Shown: positions 22,634 through 34,262, counted from the first letter of the stretch. The stretch is 64,000 bases of DNA from Pyricularia pennisetigena (GCF_004337985.1 NC_043743.1:1941882-2005881); one strand, 5' to 3'. Program-made: numbers and translations. The notes: a model not told the origin generated them from the letters alone.

Positions 22634-23643
22634 ATCGAAATCGACGTAAAAAAAACATACGACGTCGAACGAATATTGGACCATAAACGCAATTACGGTA
22701 AAACAAAATACCTTATTAAATGGGAAAATTATAAATACGAAAAAAATATTTAAAAACCCTTTAATTACCTCCAAAATTGCCAGGAAGTATTCCGCCAATA
22801 TTATTAAAAATTGGATTTACGAGCAAATTAGCGAAAAAAAAGGACGACCTAAAAAAGCACTATTTATTATTTCCAAAAATTAAACGTTAACCAAAACTCG
22901 AAACCATACCACTAATGAGATTTACAAAAAAACGATTAATATACACTATAAACCAAAATATACGAATAAAGCAATTTACCGACCGAATACTGCGTAAAAT
23001 ACTTACTTTATCTAATAAAAAAGGATTTCAAAAACCTATTGGGAAGGACGAATCCCAGGCAAAATTGGAATCCGGAAAAAGCAATTCCAAAAACATTTTC
23101 GGAAAAACTTCGGCCAATCGCCGCCGTTCCTCCTATTTTACCTTTTTACGCTCCATTTAATTTAACTTTTCCAAATTATCGATACCACGACGAACCGCTT
23201 TTATTATTTCGTTAAATTATATTTTTTTTATTTACGCAAACAAAAAACTTTTTCCTCCGTTACCTCCAATTTAAATTTAAATTTTAAATATTGGGCTGCG
23301 ATTTTATGCAGTCATTTTCGGGAAATACTTTCAATATCGCATTGCGAACGACCCAGGCGAATATATTCGATATAACAAAAAAAGAATCCGAAACAATACA
23401 GCGCATTTTACAATCCCCTATAATTCGCAAGCAAAATAAAAAAAACATTTCGACCGCCGAAGAAAAAAGCATAAAAAACAAATCGTTGCGACGAACGGTG
23501 GACGTACGACCACGAAATTTAATTACGCGATTGGATAAAGCGTAGGAAAATTAACGAGGAAAAAATATGGAAACAAAAATAAACATCAGGGGAATATAAA
23601 TTATTTAAAAGCCAAAAGGATTTGGCCAAAAAAAAAGATTTAA
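22634..23643 (+). pseudogene. Gypsy integrase C-terminus with chromodomain, and 3' region
   Basis: After the E1 target duplication, translation gives VERILDHKRNYGKTKYLIKW, the chromodomain signature of chromoviruses, which targets integration to histone-marked chromatin. The codon after KYEKNI (where family members have TW) is a stop. Downstream are short open pieces at 22915-23160 and 23291-23545, Lys/Arg-rich with no recognisable domain. They lie between the integrase end and the 3' LTR and may be remnants of the polyprotein tail or untranslated DNA. Confidence 0.75.
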
Positions 23644-23940
23644 TATTACGACCAAATAAATCGGGTCGGTATTAATAAGACCAGGCGGGGTTACACCCCT
23701 TTTAACGATATTCGACCAAAACAAATACCGACCGACAGGAAATAGAATTACATAAAAAATTACGTAACCCCACGTAACCGCTAAAAAACGATATAATTAA
23801 TATATTATATACTAATTATAGGAAAACAAATAATATGCTGGTTATAGGATATATTATATATATTACATTCAGGATAACGGATTATATAAGGACATATTAA
23901 TTATTATGTGAATAAATTCGATTTTGAAACTGCTGAGCAG
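23644..23940 (+). repeat. Gypsy LTR (3' LTR of the interrupted element)
   Basis: It starts TATTACGACCAAATAAATCGG (RIP form of TGTTACGAC) and contains AGGCGGGGTTACACCCC and CGTAACCCCACGTAACCGC. It is followed by the same leader (TTTCACCCC, then AGTTATTAAAAACCC) as after the 5' LTR at 8237. That suggests a second internal region begins here, in tandem. Confidence 0.75.
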
Positions 23941-24033
23941 CAATTAATTTTATATCCTTGTTAATTCAATATTTGTTAAAAACGATTATTATTTCACCCC
24001 AGTTATTAAAAACCCAGTTACCCAGTTAAAACG
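23941..24033 (+). mobile_element. Gypsy leader, second unit, interrupted by E6
   Basis: The leader GATTATTATTTCACCCCAGT, then CCCAGTTAAAACG, matches the inverted copy at about 480-530. It is interrupted by E6 at 24034 and resumes at 25880-25888. Confidence 0.7.
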
Positions 24034-25879
24034 TAGTCTCAGTGCTCAGACTAGACCCCTCTGCTTCGCAGTGGGGACCGAACGCTCCATATACCTTTCA
24101 GCCACATGGCTTTTCGACCAATTACATTGGCCGAAAAGATCGCGCTCGTTCTAGTCTGAGGACATCTTGTCGCATTTCGCCGTTCATAGCGGTACCACCA
24201 ACGATAATTTGTCGCGTTTCGCCGTTTATAACGGTATTATTAATAATATATTTAATATTACGATATCATTTATGATTGTTTTATTAATATAAGGATAATT
24301 TGTGGTATTTTGCCGTTTGTAGCGGGTAAATACAATATGTTCGCATTATAATGGTAAAAGAAAATAATATACCCATAATATGCAATTAAATATTCGTATA
24401 AAAAAATAAATAAAAATTATAGAAATATATAGTAATTTGCGTTGAATTTATTGGAATTTGCTGAATATTTGACTGCCGCCCACGTTTTTATAACCACCGT
24501 ATTTGAAAAGATATTAAAATATTAAGTGAAATTTGTAATTTTTCATTATATTTAATTTTTACTTTGAATAATAGTATGTAATATTCATTGTAATTTTAGG
24601 TACAGTATTTATAACCTAGCAGACCTAATACTGCAAAGTGCATGCAATTATCGATTAAAACAAAAGTTTTATTAATTTTTGTATAATAACTAACATTTCG
24701 TTAAAAACCTGGATAATTTACGCAAATGTTGGTAAAATTAAAAAAAGGTTTATTTTAGGCATGGTTTTGCTAATTTATTGAAAATTCTTATTTTATTTTT
24801 GTTAATAAAATTTATTTAATTAAATAAAGCATTAAATATCAAAATATTACAAATTTAGCATTTATTTATATAAAAAAATAAAAAGGGTCGGTATTGTAAA
24901 TCGGGTTTTACGTTGACGTTTGTTTATATACATTGACCACTTCATCAGACTTTGGTTTTATTAATATTAAAATTGGTAAAAATGTGAAAGCATTTCGATT
25001 GTAAAATATATATTAAATTGGATACACTTTACCTATCCGCATATTTAACGGCTTAAATAGTTAAATATACGTACTAAAATGAGCCATTATATTAAGTATA
25101 TATATACCACCCCCCATGTGCAAAAACCACAAAATCTGGCTGCAACACAAAAATAATACAAAATTAATCAATCAAAGCAAAAATGTTTATAAAATACACA
25201 TTTAACATTCTCTTTTATTTAACAGTTTTTAAAACCGATATTCTAAGTAGGAGTGAACCTGGACGTTTGTGTATATACGTCATCGCATCTCTGAAGTTTT
25301 GGTTTCATTATCGTTAAAACTGGTAAAAATATAAACGAGTTTCGATGGTAAATTATATAAAAAAAATATATACTTCGCCTATCCGCTTATTTAACTGCTT
25401 ATATAATCTGGTATATGCACCAAAGTTTCTAATAACGATATCTACATATATACGACCCTCCACGTGCAAAAAATATAAAATTTGGTCAAAAATTAAACAT
25501 AATATTAAAAGAAATCGAAAATCGAAAAAAGAATCGAAAAAACAGTACCGCCATAAACGGATTAAGGGCAAGTGGTATCGAATTCGGCCATTATAAAAGA
25601 TAAAAAAATAAATCGAATCGCTGCTAATAGCGGTATTAAACGCTATTTTCAACGATATTTTATTTTTTCAATATTATACGGGGTTGTGGAATAATAAAGG
25701 AGTTTCGGTTAAAAAAAGGCCAAAAATACCGCCATAAACGGCGAAAATCGACAAGTTGTCCTCCGACCTGAACCAAAGTGTTTTTTGGATGGACCCACAG
25801 GTACATTGCAAAGCCGCAATTGAGCCACGAAGTGGATCAATTGTGGAGCTCTGGGCTTCAGGGATGAGCCCTGAGATTA
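24034..25879 (+). mobile_element. Element A copy E6, complete 1,846 bp
   Basis: The best uninterrupted copy. Left terminus TAGTCTCAGTGCTCAGACTA; right terminus GGGATGAGCCCTGAGATTA. The flanking 9-mers are GTTAAAACG (24025-24033) and GTTTAAACG (25880-25888), one transversion apart. It interrupts the Gypsy leader. The ends share the terminal TAGTCTCAG-x-GCTCA and an inner block GAGGACA..TTGTCG..TTTCGCCGTT about 130 bp in. The frames 24042-24275, 25345-25596 and 25353-25652 are shadows conserved only as element sequence. Confidence 0.9.
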
Positions 25880-26133
25880 GTTTAAACGCTCAATTGTTTT
25901 AACCCATTGTGTTTTACCCTAAGAACAGGTTACCCGACACCTTGATCGTAATAAAAGCAAAGGCGTAACGAATAAACACTAAAACCGTTTTTAAAATTTG
26001 TATTCCAAATTATATAGCTGTTTCTATTATTTTCGTTTTACAAATGGTTATTGCGATTGGAATGGAGGTTATTAACCGCGTGCAGAAAAAAAAGAATTGC
26101 CGGTATTGGAATAAAGGGAATCGCGGTCAAATT
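25880..26133 (+). pseudogene. Gypsy leader and gag zinc-knuckle fragment, internally deleted
   Basis: The leader continues (CTCAATTGTTTTAACCCATT, GGTTACCCGACACC), then jumps to the end of gag. KKNCRYWNKGNRGQ corresponds to the CCHC nucleocapsid knuckle (C-x2-C-x4-H-x4-C) with the second Cys read as Trp and His as Asn. It is interrupted at 26133 by E4. Confidence 0.7.
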
Positions 26134-26930
26134 TAGTCTCAGGGCTAATCCCTAAAGCCCAGAGCCCTATAATTGATCCACTTCGTAGCTCAATTGCGGC
26201 TTTGCAATGTATTTCTGGGTCCATTCAAAAAACGCCCTGGTTCAGGTCTGAGGACAATTTGTCGATTTTCGCCGTTCATGGCGGTATTTTTGGCATTTTT
26301 GCGACCGAAACTCCTTTATTATTTAATAACCACGCAAAATATTAAAAAAAGAAAATATCGTTAAAAGTAGCGTTTAATACCGCTATTAGCAGCGATTTAA
26401 TTAATTTTTTTATTTATTATAACGGCCGAATTAAATACCACCTGCCCTTAATCCGTTTATGGCGGTACTGTTTTTTCCGATTTCTTTTCGATTTTCGATT
26501 TTTTTAATAGTATTTTTAATTCTTAACCGAATTCTATAGTGTTTGCCCGTGGAGGGTCGTATATATATATATACCGTTATAATGAAATTAGGGGTATATA
26601 TTGTATGATATAAGCAGGTAAATCAGCGGATAGCTAATATATACACTTTTTTATATATAATTTACAATCGAAACTCGTTTATACATTTACCAATACTCAC
26701 GATAATAAAACCAAAGCTTCAGGGATTGGATGACGTATGTTAGCAAGCGTCCAAGGTTAACCCGGCTTATAATACTGGCTTTAAAAGCTTCTTTATAATA
26801 AAAAATGTTAAATATATATGTTATAAATTTGTTGATTTTATTTAATTAATTTTATATTAATTTTGTTTTGCAGCCAGACTTAATAGTCTCTGCAAGAGGG
26901 GGGTGGCATATATATCTATATATATATATA

Positions 26931-26974
<44 letters not shown>

Positions 26975-27977
26975 TACAGTTTGGTACATTCATCCGATCA
27001 TATAAGCCGTTAAATATACGGATAGGTAAGGTATATATAATTTTGTATATAATTTAAAGTCGAAACGCTTTTATACTTTTATCAATTTTGACATTTATAA
27101 AACAAAAATTCTATGGAGTGGATTTTATATTTAAACAAACGTTAACATGAAATCCGATTAATAGTACCCGCTCTTTTTACTATTTTATATAAAAAATGCT
27201 AAATTCGTATTGTTTTTCTATCTTTTGCTTTATTGAATTTAGTAAAAATCTTAAAAAGAAAGTTAAATAACATTTCTATATAAGTCTATAAATAAATGGA
27301 TACATTTAGGTTTTTCCACTTTTACCAATATTCGTGTAAATGAGTTAGTTTTTTAACAAATTATCAGTTAATATACAAATACTAATAAAACTTTTATTTT
27401 AACCGAGAATTGCATGCATTTTATAATTTAGATGCTTTAATCTATAAATAGTATAATTGGAGCTCGAGTTAAGATTATATACCATTTTATAAACCAATAA
27501 TTAAATATAATAGAAAATTACAAACTTTACTAAATATTTCAATATTTTTCCAAATCCACCGGCTAAAAAAACGCGGTTATTATAAAAAAAATCACCAAAC
27601 TCCAATTAATCTAACGCAGGTTATTTTATATTTTTATAGTTGCTATTTATTTTTGTTTCGAATATTTAATCGCATACCATAATTATACCATTTCTTTTTG
27701 CCATTATAGTGCGAATACATTGTATATACCCGCTATAAACTGCAAAATACGACAAATTATGCTTATATTAATAAAATAACTATTAGCGATATTGCAATAT
27801 TAGGTATATTATTAATAGTACCGTTATAAACGGCGAAATGCGACAAAATATCCTCAAATTAAAACGAGCGGGATTTTTTCGGCGAATATAATTGGTCGAA
27901 AAACCATATGGCTAAAAGGTATATGGAGCGCTCGGTCCCCATTGCGAAACAGGGGGGTCTAATTTAAGCATTAAAAC
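26134..27977 (-). mobile_element. Element A copy E4, inverted, split at its terminus by E3
   Basis: The right terminus TAGTCTCAGGGCTAATCCCT is at 26134. The left terminus TTTAAGCATTAAAAC ends at 27977, and its last two bases (TA) lie at 37543-37544 beyond E3. The target duplication is GGTCAAATT (26125-26133) against GGCTAAATT (37545-37553), differing by two C/T transitions. It carries a TA microsatellite at about 26908-26968. Confidence 0.85.
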
Positions 27978-28232
27978 TAATCTCAATGCTTAGACTAGAC
28001 CCCCCTGCTTCGCAGTGGGGACCGAACGCTCCATATACCTTTTAGCCACATGGTTTTTCGACCATTTACATTGGCCGAAAAGATCGCGCTCGTTCTAGTT
28101 TGAGGACATCTTGTCGCATTTCGCCGTTTATGGCGGTACCACCAACGATAATTTGTCGCATTTCGCCTTTTATAACGGTATTATTAATAATAGACCTAAT
28201 GTTGCGATATCGCTGATTATTATTTTATTAAT

Positions 28233-28793
28233 TGTTAATTATATGCGTTATTTAGCAAGTAATGGGTCCACTTTTATTTGTATATAAACCTCAATAAATA
28301 GTGCCGAAATGGGGCTGTTAGGGCTGTCGGATTTTCTGTTATATTTTGTGTGTGTGGTGCAGGAATTGCGATTTAAACTCAGCGAGTCGGGTTTTACCCT
28401 GTACCGGGTCTTATACCCACCCTGCACTTACGAGTTAGCTACCCTGTATTTGGTTGAAATTTTCACCAAATTAGCAAATCAGTGCGAACCCAGAAATGGT
28501 TTATATGGAAATGAAGGTGTTTTTTCAACAACGCATACAAAATAATTTTTCGGAAAATCGTGTGCGGCACCGGAACGTTTTCTGGCGTGCGGACCCCCAT
28601 TTCGATGTCGGAAAATATATAAGGGAAATAAAGCAAAATCTTCCCCACCAATAAATTAAATTTATTAATCCAAAAATCAGTAAATAATATAATGCATTTA
28701 AACCCTGTAATTATAAATTTTTACAACGCAATTAATACTACGCCGCATTTAAACTAATATTTAACCCCCTGTTAGTAACCCATATTGTTAACA
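28233..28793 (+). repeat. Copia-B 5' LTR
   Basis: Starts TGTTAATTATATGCGTTATT and ends AACCCATATTGTTAACA. The palindromic ends (TGTTAA/TTAACA) and the AGGG/CCCT-rich interior are shared by all copies. The frames 28309-28545 and 28463-28651 are LTR shadows found in other LTR copies too. Confidence 0.9.
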
Positions 28794-29640
28794 AATTATA
28801 AACCCGGAAAAGTTTTAGTTTGTGTATTAAAGTGCATTTTGCATCGTTGGAAAACCTGAAATTTAAGCTTTAATTTGGTTATTGTCGCATTTTTACAGCA
28901 CGTATATTGCCGAAAATATTGCTGTTTTTGTGCAAAATTGTTGGTTTTAGGCGTTAATTTAGCACCTAACCCCCCTGTATTTACAATGGGGATCGCTAAA
29001 AATTAGCGTTTGATTTAAGCCCTTTCAGGTATTGCAGCGATCGCTTATATTGCAAATCCAAAATTTTTGGTATGGTTTTTGAGGATCGTGCACGCCATTA
29101 TAATTGGTTCAAATTTTTAATAGGGTTTACGCTAGCGAGTTAAGGCCAAAGACCCCTGTACTCGTTCGCTAATAACCCATTAAATCCTAATGCGTTTAAT
29201 AGGGTTTACAATAGCCCCCAAACCCATTAGCGGAATTACGTTAGTGGTTAATTTACCCTGCACGATACCCTGCAGTTTACCCTGCACGATGCCCTGCAAT
29301 TTACCCTGCACGATACCCTGCAGTCTACCCTGCACGATACCTTGGAATCTACCCTGCACCCACTTAATGAATTGAATTCGTTACGTGCACCTGGATTAGT
29401 ACAAATACCAGGGCACCCATTAATTGGGGATTTCAGGGATTCCAACCCTGTATTATAATGGACTTTAACCATTAAAAATAGCAATAAACCCTGTAATTAG
29501 CAGTTACAAGCTTATACCCGTTAAAAGACAAACGGTATAGCAAATCCTAAATTAAATAAGGTATTTACCTTTAAGCAATTAGGTTAATTAATTATAGCTA
29601 TAAGTTAGCGAATTGCAATTATAATTTAGGTTACCCTATA
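28794..29640 (+). other. Copia-B leader with minisatellite
   Basis: Untranslated leader between the LTR and the gag start. It contains a tandem repeat at 29253-29362 built on a unit of about 26-27 bases: TTTACCCTGCACGATACCCT plus GCAG. There are roughly four units against one or two in the copy at 1785-1830. The frames 29190-29375 and 29248-29484 are translations of this repeat and not genes. Confidence 0.7.
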
Positions 29641-30976
29641 ATGCAAAACAGCCCTTTATCGGGCCTTCCAGGCCCAATTCCAACAGATAAAGGGCCTAAA
29701 CCCAGCCCAAACAAAATTTTAACCTCTAAATTACAGGCCCAAAACCTGCAATTAAAAGTGTTAACTACGCAAACAAATTAATTTTAAAGGATAATTTAAC
29801 AGTTAATTATCTTATTAACTTTAAAAAGCGGTAATTCCACTAATTTTAATGGTAATAAGGAAAATAAACCCGTTACCGCACCCCCTAATCCACCTGGTAG
29901 CCTAATTTTAGGTAACGGGATAGGTAAAAAACTATCGAAACGGGTATTTTCCTTCCCCGAAAATTGTAAATTAATAAAGCCTAGCAATAACGATTTGTGG
30001 AAATTGGGTTAATAATATAAATTAAAATTATAAAAGCAGCGGAATTTATTTCTAACCCTTAAATTGGCTATACCTTACCGGAACACGAATAATTAATCCT
30101 ATTATTATTTATAAAAAACAATTTGACCAAAAAACCCTTAAAATCCATTGTATAGCATTCCAGCCCCGTAACGGTTTATAAAACCCTGGACAATAATTAT
30201 TCCGTTACACCCGAAATTAATCGAAATTCACTATATCGGGAATTCCACGCCTTAAATTTTTCGAAATTTAAAGGAACAATACCTGAATTTAACAACCGTT
30301 TTAATTTACTGGTAATTAAATGAACGAATACTAACGTGCAAATTAACCCCGTAAACATTCGAAATTAATACTTACGGGCCCTGGAAGGGATATTCCCTAT
30401 TTGAACCGAACGCCAACGCAATACCCAACGGGCCCTGCAGGCAATAGGCCAAAATTCGGAAAAATTAAATTTGCAATACCTTATGGCGGACCTTATATCC
30501 GAAAATTCGATTTCAGGCTTTACAACGGCTAAAGCCGCTAGTTATAGGTTTAAAGGCAAAAAAACGGGTAAAAAACGCTAAAAAAGGCGCTAAAAAGGAA
30601 AATAATGGGCAGGAAAACACCTTTAAATCACGAAAAAAAGTAAAAACTCTAATTCGGATTCTGTTTTTGCAAAAAATATTAAATCCTCCAATTCCAGCGA
30701 ATTAACAGTTGGAACGTCCATAATTTTTATAAATTTCGAGTTATTTACGGGGTCGATTCCAAATAATATTGACGAAGGCGTAACGTATAACGCTGTGGAA
30801 CAGGAGGTTAATTCCGCTATTAGCGGAATTATAAAATTACGTTCGGATTCGGATTCGGAAACCAATACCGGTAAAACGCTAAAACCACAGGTTTTAAAGC
30901 TAATTTTAGGGTTAAAACAAAACCTGGACGTTTCGTAAAAAGGACCCCTAAATTATGGAAGTTAAATTACCTTATC
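29641..30976 (+). pseudogene. Copia-B gag, RIP-damaged
   Basis: The likely gag start is the ATG at 29641 (MQNSPLSGLPGPIPTDKGP), the same start as at 1509 in the inverted copy. After about 46 residues the frame stops, then resumes in pieces (NGNKENKPVTAPPNPPG; later a FRNLKEQYLNLTT-like piece at about 30260). No CCHC knuckle could be read. The small antisense frames 29796-29987 and 30623-30865 are shadows. The role, if intact, would be particle assembly. Confidence 0.6.
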
Positions 30977-31414
30977 GTGTACGATATAAATAGCACGCAT
31001 TATATTTTTGTAAATAAACAATTTTTTACCGATTATACCCCCGGCTTTATAGTCGAAATCGGTATAAAAAGTGGCCCTATTAGGCCTGTAAATACCGGAA
31101 TTGTAAAAATACAGGTCCGTTACGGCCAAAAAACTGACGAATTTAAAAAGGTTACGTTAAATAACGTTTTATATATCCCCTTGTTTGGAATAAATATCGT
31201 TAAAGGCCTTATACATTACAATATAGGGGTGGTATTATTAAAAAATACCCTGTACGATAGAAATCGCAAAGCGCGGGGACGTTTAAATACCGTTAAACAT
31301 TCGTTTTGTTTAAAAGTTAAAAAATGCGATATTTTTATTCGAAATATATTAAAAATTTCGAATTACGCCTGTGTAATAGGTAGATATACCACCGTTTTTA
31401 ACATGGCCTTATAA
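30977..31414 (+). pseudogene. Copia-B protease region
   Basis: An open piece of 145 codons. It aligns with the copia aspartic protease: YDINSTHYIFVNKQFFTDY in place of the usual DSGAT-H-x3-N-K..F..Y, then VTLNNVLYIPLFGINIVKG (family VLYVPGLxxNLLS). The active-site triad reads D-I-N instead of D-S-G, so catalysis should be lost. It ends with the Lys-rich start of the pre-integrase region. Confidence 0.7.
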
Positions 31415-31441
31415 GGGATTATAAAAGGTTCCGCAACCTCG

Positions 31442-31921
31442 TTGGAAACAAAATTAAATAATATAAACCCCGAAAATTGCGAAAATTATAAAATTTACAC
31501 CGACTCGGAACCGGAAAAAAATACGGTAAAGGAAAAGCTAAATCCCGAACAAAATACGGAAATAGCCGTAAATTCACCTGTAACGCAAAAGTTTAGCGGT
31601 AAAAACCCTAAAAATCCACGTAAAATTAGGCCCCGTAAACCCGGTACACCGTTAGGTGACCCTTTTATACAACCTAATATAAAAGGAATTATTTCCGAAA
31701 AAAAGGGGGTTTCCCACATAAGAAATCCATTGTTAAAACCTCCTTTATTATCGGATTTAAAACAGGCCTTTGTAAATTACCTCCTTTTAAGCCTAAAACG
31801 GATTACGGACGGTTGGTTAACCCCTAAAGGAAACGGAAATACAGGTTATTATAACGAAATCCAGGCCCAAAAATCCCTGTTAGGGCACAGGCGTTTGGGG
31901 TATATAAAATTATTATTATAA
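31442..31921 (+). pseudogene. Copia-B pre-integrase region
   Basis: A 159-codon open piece. The first two thirds are a charged, low-complexity linker (EPEKNTVKEKLNPEQN; PRKIRPRKPGTP). The end, KSLLGHRRLGYIKLLL, matches the GAG-pre-integrase block (LxHxRLGHxxxxxL). The following C-x2-C was not found intact. Confidence 0.6.
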
Positions 31922-32077
31922 AAAAAAACCGTTAAAATTATATAAAATTTCCTTAATTTCGACAAAATTAGGGCAATTACCTGTATTGTTTATATTAAAA
32001 CCATTTTTGTAAGGCGTACAAATAAAATCGCACTCCCTACACCCCCTAATATTTTCGATTTAACAAAAAATAATACA

Positions 32078-32356
32078 GTGATTTTTAAACCAAATTTTCA
32101 CAACAAAAAACCCGTATTTTTGTTATTAGTGGACCGAAAATCACGTTTTCGGTGGTCTATCCCATTAAAAAATAGAACCGGATTTACGGTTTTAATAACT
32201 ATTAAAAGCTTTTTCAAAACTTTGAAAGTTACGTACGGGCGTTACCCCCTAAATTCTTATTTTAAAAGGGGGTATAAGGTTAATACAAATTTTCAAAATT
32301 GGTTTATAAATAAAAATGTTAATTTTAGCATTTCGAATCCCTATAACCACGGTTAA
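32078..32356 (+). pseudogene. Copia-B integrase core
   Basis: A 92-codon piece including VFLLLVDRKSRFRWSIPL, equivalent to the first catalytic Asp region of copia integrases (F-x-D-D-x-S-R). Then FKRGYKVNTNFQNWF, which replaces the usual R-T-D-N-G-x-E-F, and SISNPYNHG, which replaces the PYTPQQNG block. The second catalytic Asp and the Glu are not visible, so it is inactive. Confidence 0.75.
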
Positions 32357-32638
32357 AACGGATTAACGGAATGGTCCGTTAGGGTTATTTTGGATAAATT
32401 TCGGTTTACTATTATAACGGCGGGTTTACTATTATATTTATAATATTATTTACAACCTGCCGTGGTTAATTTAATTAACCGTACAGCGGTAATTAATAGG
32501 GATTTAACATTTTACGAAGAATTTTGTTCCGAATTCTAACCTGGATTACCGTATAAACCCAATTGAGGGTATTTTCGGGATATCGGTCCTGTATACCAGG
32601 TTATTATACCGCTGGAAAAACGCCAAAAATTTAATAAA

Positions 32639-33181
32639 TTGGTTCCCCGCACCGAAACGGTGAAACTTTTAACCCATTTATTAAATTCTATAACGTTGGT
32701 TTACGCACCCGTTAAACGGGCCGTATACAAACCCTTTACCGTAAAAATTATAAAGGGTATAACCGGTGAAAATTTGGTTATTCCAGGGGAAACGCTACAG
32801 ATTTTAAAAGTGGAAAATACAAATTTAAAAGGGGATTTTAATTTTAAATTTAAAAACGAAATTAACAACGTCCCAGCGGATAATTATCCTTTAAAAAACC
32901 CTACAAATATAGGGCATCTACCACCGGTTATAAGGCAATTACCACCCGTTATAAGGCATTTAATCCCTGAAAGTACAATGCCCGCCAGGCCTGTACAGCT
33001 TACCGTTCGCCCCCCAAAACTTATATTGGTAGCGGTACCTAATCCAGTACTTAAAACAACGGAAATTCCGGTGTTTTCAGCACCTAAAATACAAAATATG
33101 GAGTTAAATTCGCAATTCGAAAACCCAAATCTAATAGATATATATTACGTGCGTTATTTTTATTTTCACGCCAAAAAATAA
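32639..33181 (+). pseudogene. Copia-B integrase C-terminus and linker
   Basis: A 180-codon open piece. The start contains RTETVKLLTHL and an IKGITGENLVIPGE stretch like the copia integrase tail. It is then Pro-rich (LPPVIRQLPPVIRHLIPEST, TVRPPKL), typical of the low-complexity stretch before RT. No catalytic motif is present. Confidence 0.55.
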
Positions 33182-33255
33182 AGAAAAAGCCCACTAAAAA
33201 TGGTAAACCAAATAATTACCAACAGGCCTTAAATAACCTTAAAAATGCTAAATAA

Positions 33256-33801
33256 TTGACTGTTTTAACATTTAAATTCGACCGAATCGTTATTGCAGAA
33301 ACCTTCCGTTCTATCCCTAAAATTAAATTACCTACAGGCCGTAAACTCGTTTTTACCCGGCCGGTATTTAAATTGAAAAAGGGTAGAAATAATAAACCTA
33401 TAAAATACAAAACTAGGCTTATTATTAGGGGCTTTTTACAGGTCGAAAACCTAAATTATATCGAAAATTTTGCTAACATTACTATACCACCTACCTGGCG
33501 TATATTATTAGCTATAGCTAATGCACAAAATTGGGAAATGAAATAAATTAAGTTTATCGGTGCGTTTTTAAATAGTAACCTTACCGACGTAAATATATAT
33601 TTGCAAATTCCAAACGGTTTTAACGAATGTGTAAAAGATTGTAACCCTACCACCCCTAAGGTCTTAGTGGAAATGGGTTATAACCCGAAAAAATTGCAGG
33701 TTATACAATTGGAAAAGGCGTTATATGGTTTGAAACAGGGTCCAAAAAATGGCAAAATAAACTTAAAACCCTATTTTTTAAAAAAGGGTTTAAACCATTA
33801 A
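33256..33801 (+). pseudogene. Copia-B reverse transcriptase
   Basis: Two open pieces (33256-33546 and 33601-33801) in the same order as copia RT: KYKTRLIIRGFLQVENLNY (family YKARLVAKGF-Q), a VNIYLQIPNGF block (family VYMxxPxGF) and QLEKALYGLKQGPKNGK (family LxKALYGLKQAPRxW). At about 33850 the YVDD box reads FVNDYLLI, replacing the second catalytic Asp by Asn. RT activity is lost. Confidence 0.8.
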
Positions 33802-34262
33802 TTTTTAATCCCGCTGTTTTTTATAACGTTAAATCTAAACATTTTATCGTTACCTTTGTAAACGACTACCTGCTAATAGGTCCTAAATTGCAGTATATTT
33901 AGGATTTAAAAGCCCGTTTTAATAAAGTATACGCGTTGGAAGATAGGGGCCCTGCAACCTATTTTTTGAGCGTTTAAATTATAAAAAATAGGTTTAAACG
34001 CCTATTTTAGCTCCATTAAAATGAATATAAAAAGGAAATATTACCAACGTTCGGATTAGCTGATTGCAAACCTATATTTATTCCCTTATAAGCGGGTATG
34101 TTAAAATATAGCGGGGGTAAACCCGTAAATGCGCTGGAGGTTAAATTATTATAGCGTATTATTGGTACCCTTATATATTTAATGCTATTAACGCGCCCGG
34201 ATGTCGGTTTTGCGGTTTAATGGTTTTTATATTTTTTAATAAAAACTATTACAATCCACTTA

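Noticed and set aside
24034..25879. hAT superfamily assignment for element A
   Set aside because: First considered from an apparent 8-bp duplication; careful alignment gives 9-bp in five separate copies, which fits Mutator-like elements better.
29190..29484. Cys/Val/Ser-repeat and Pro/Cys-repeat frames on both strands
   Set aside because: Translations of the CCCTGC minisatellite; the period is not a multiple of three and no coding signal surrounds it.
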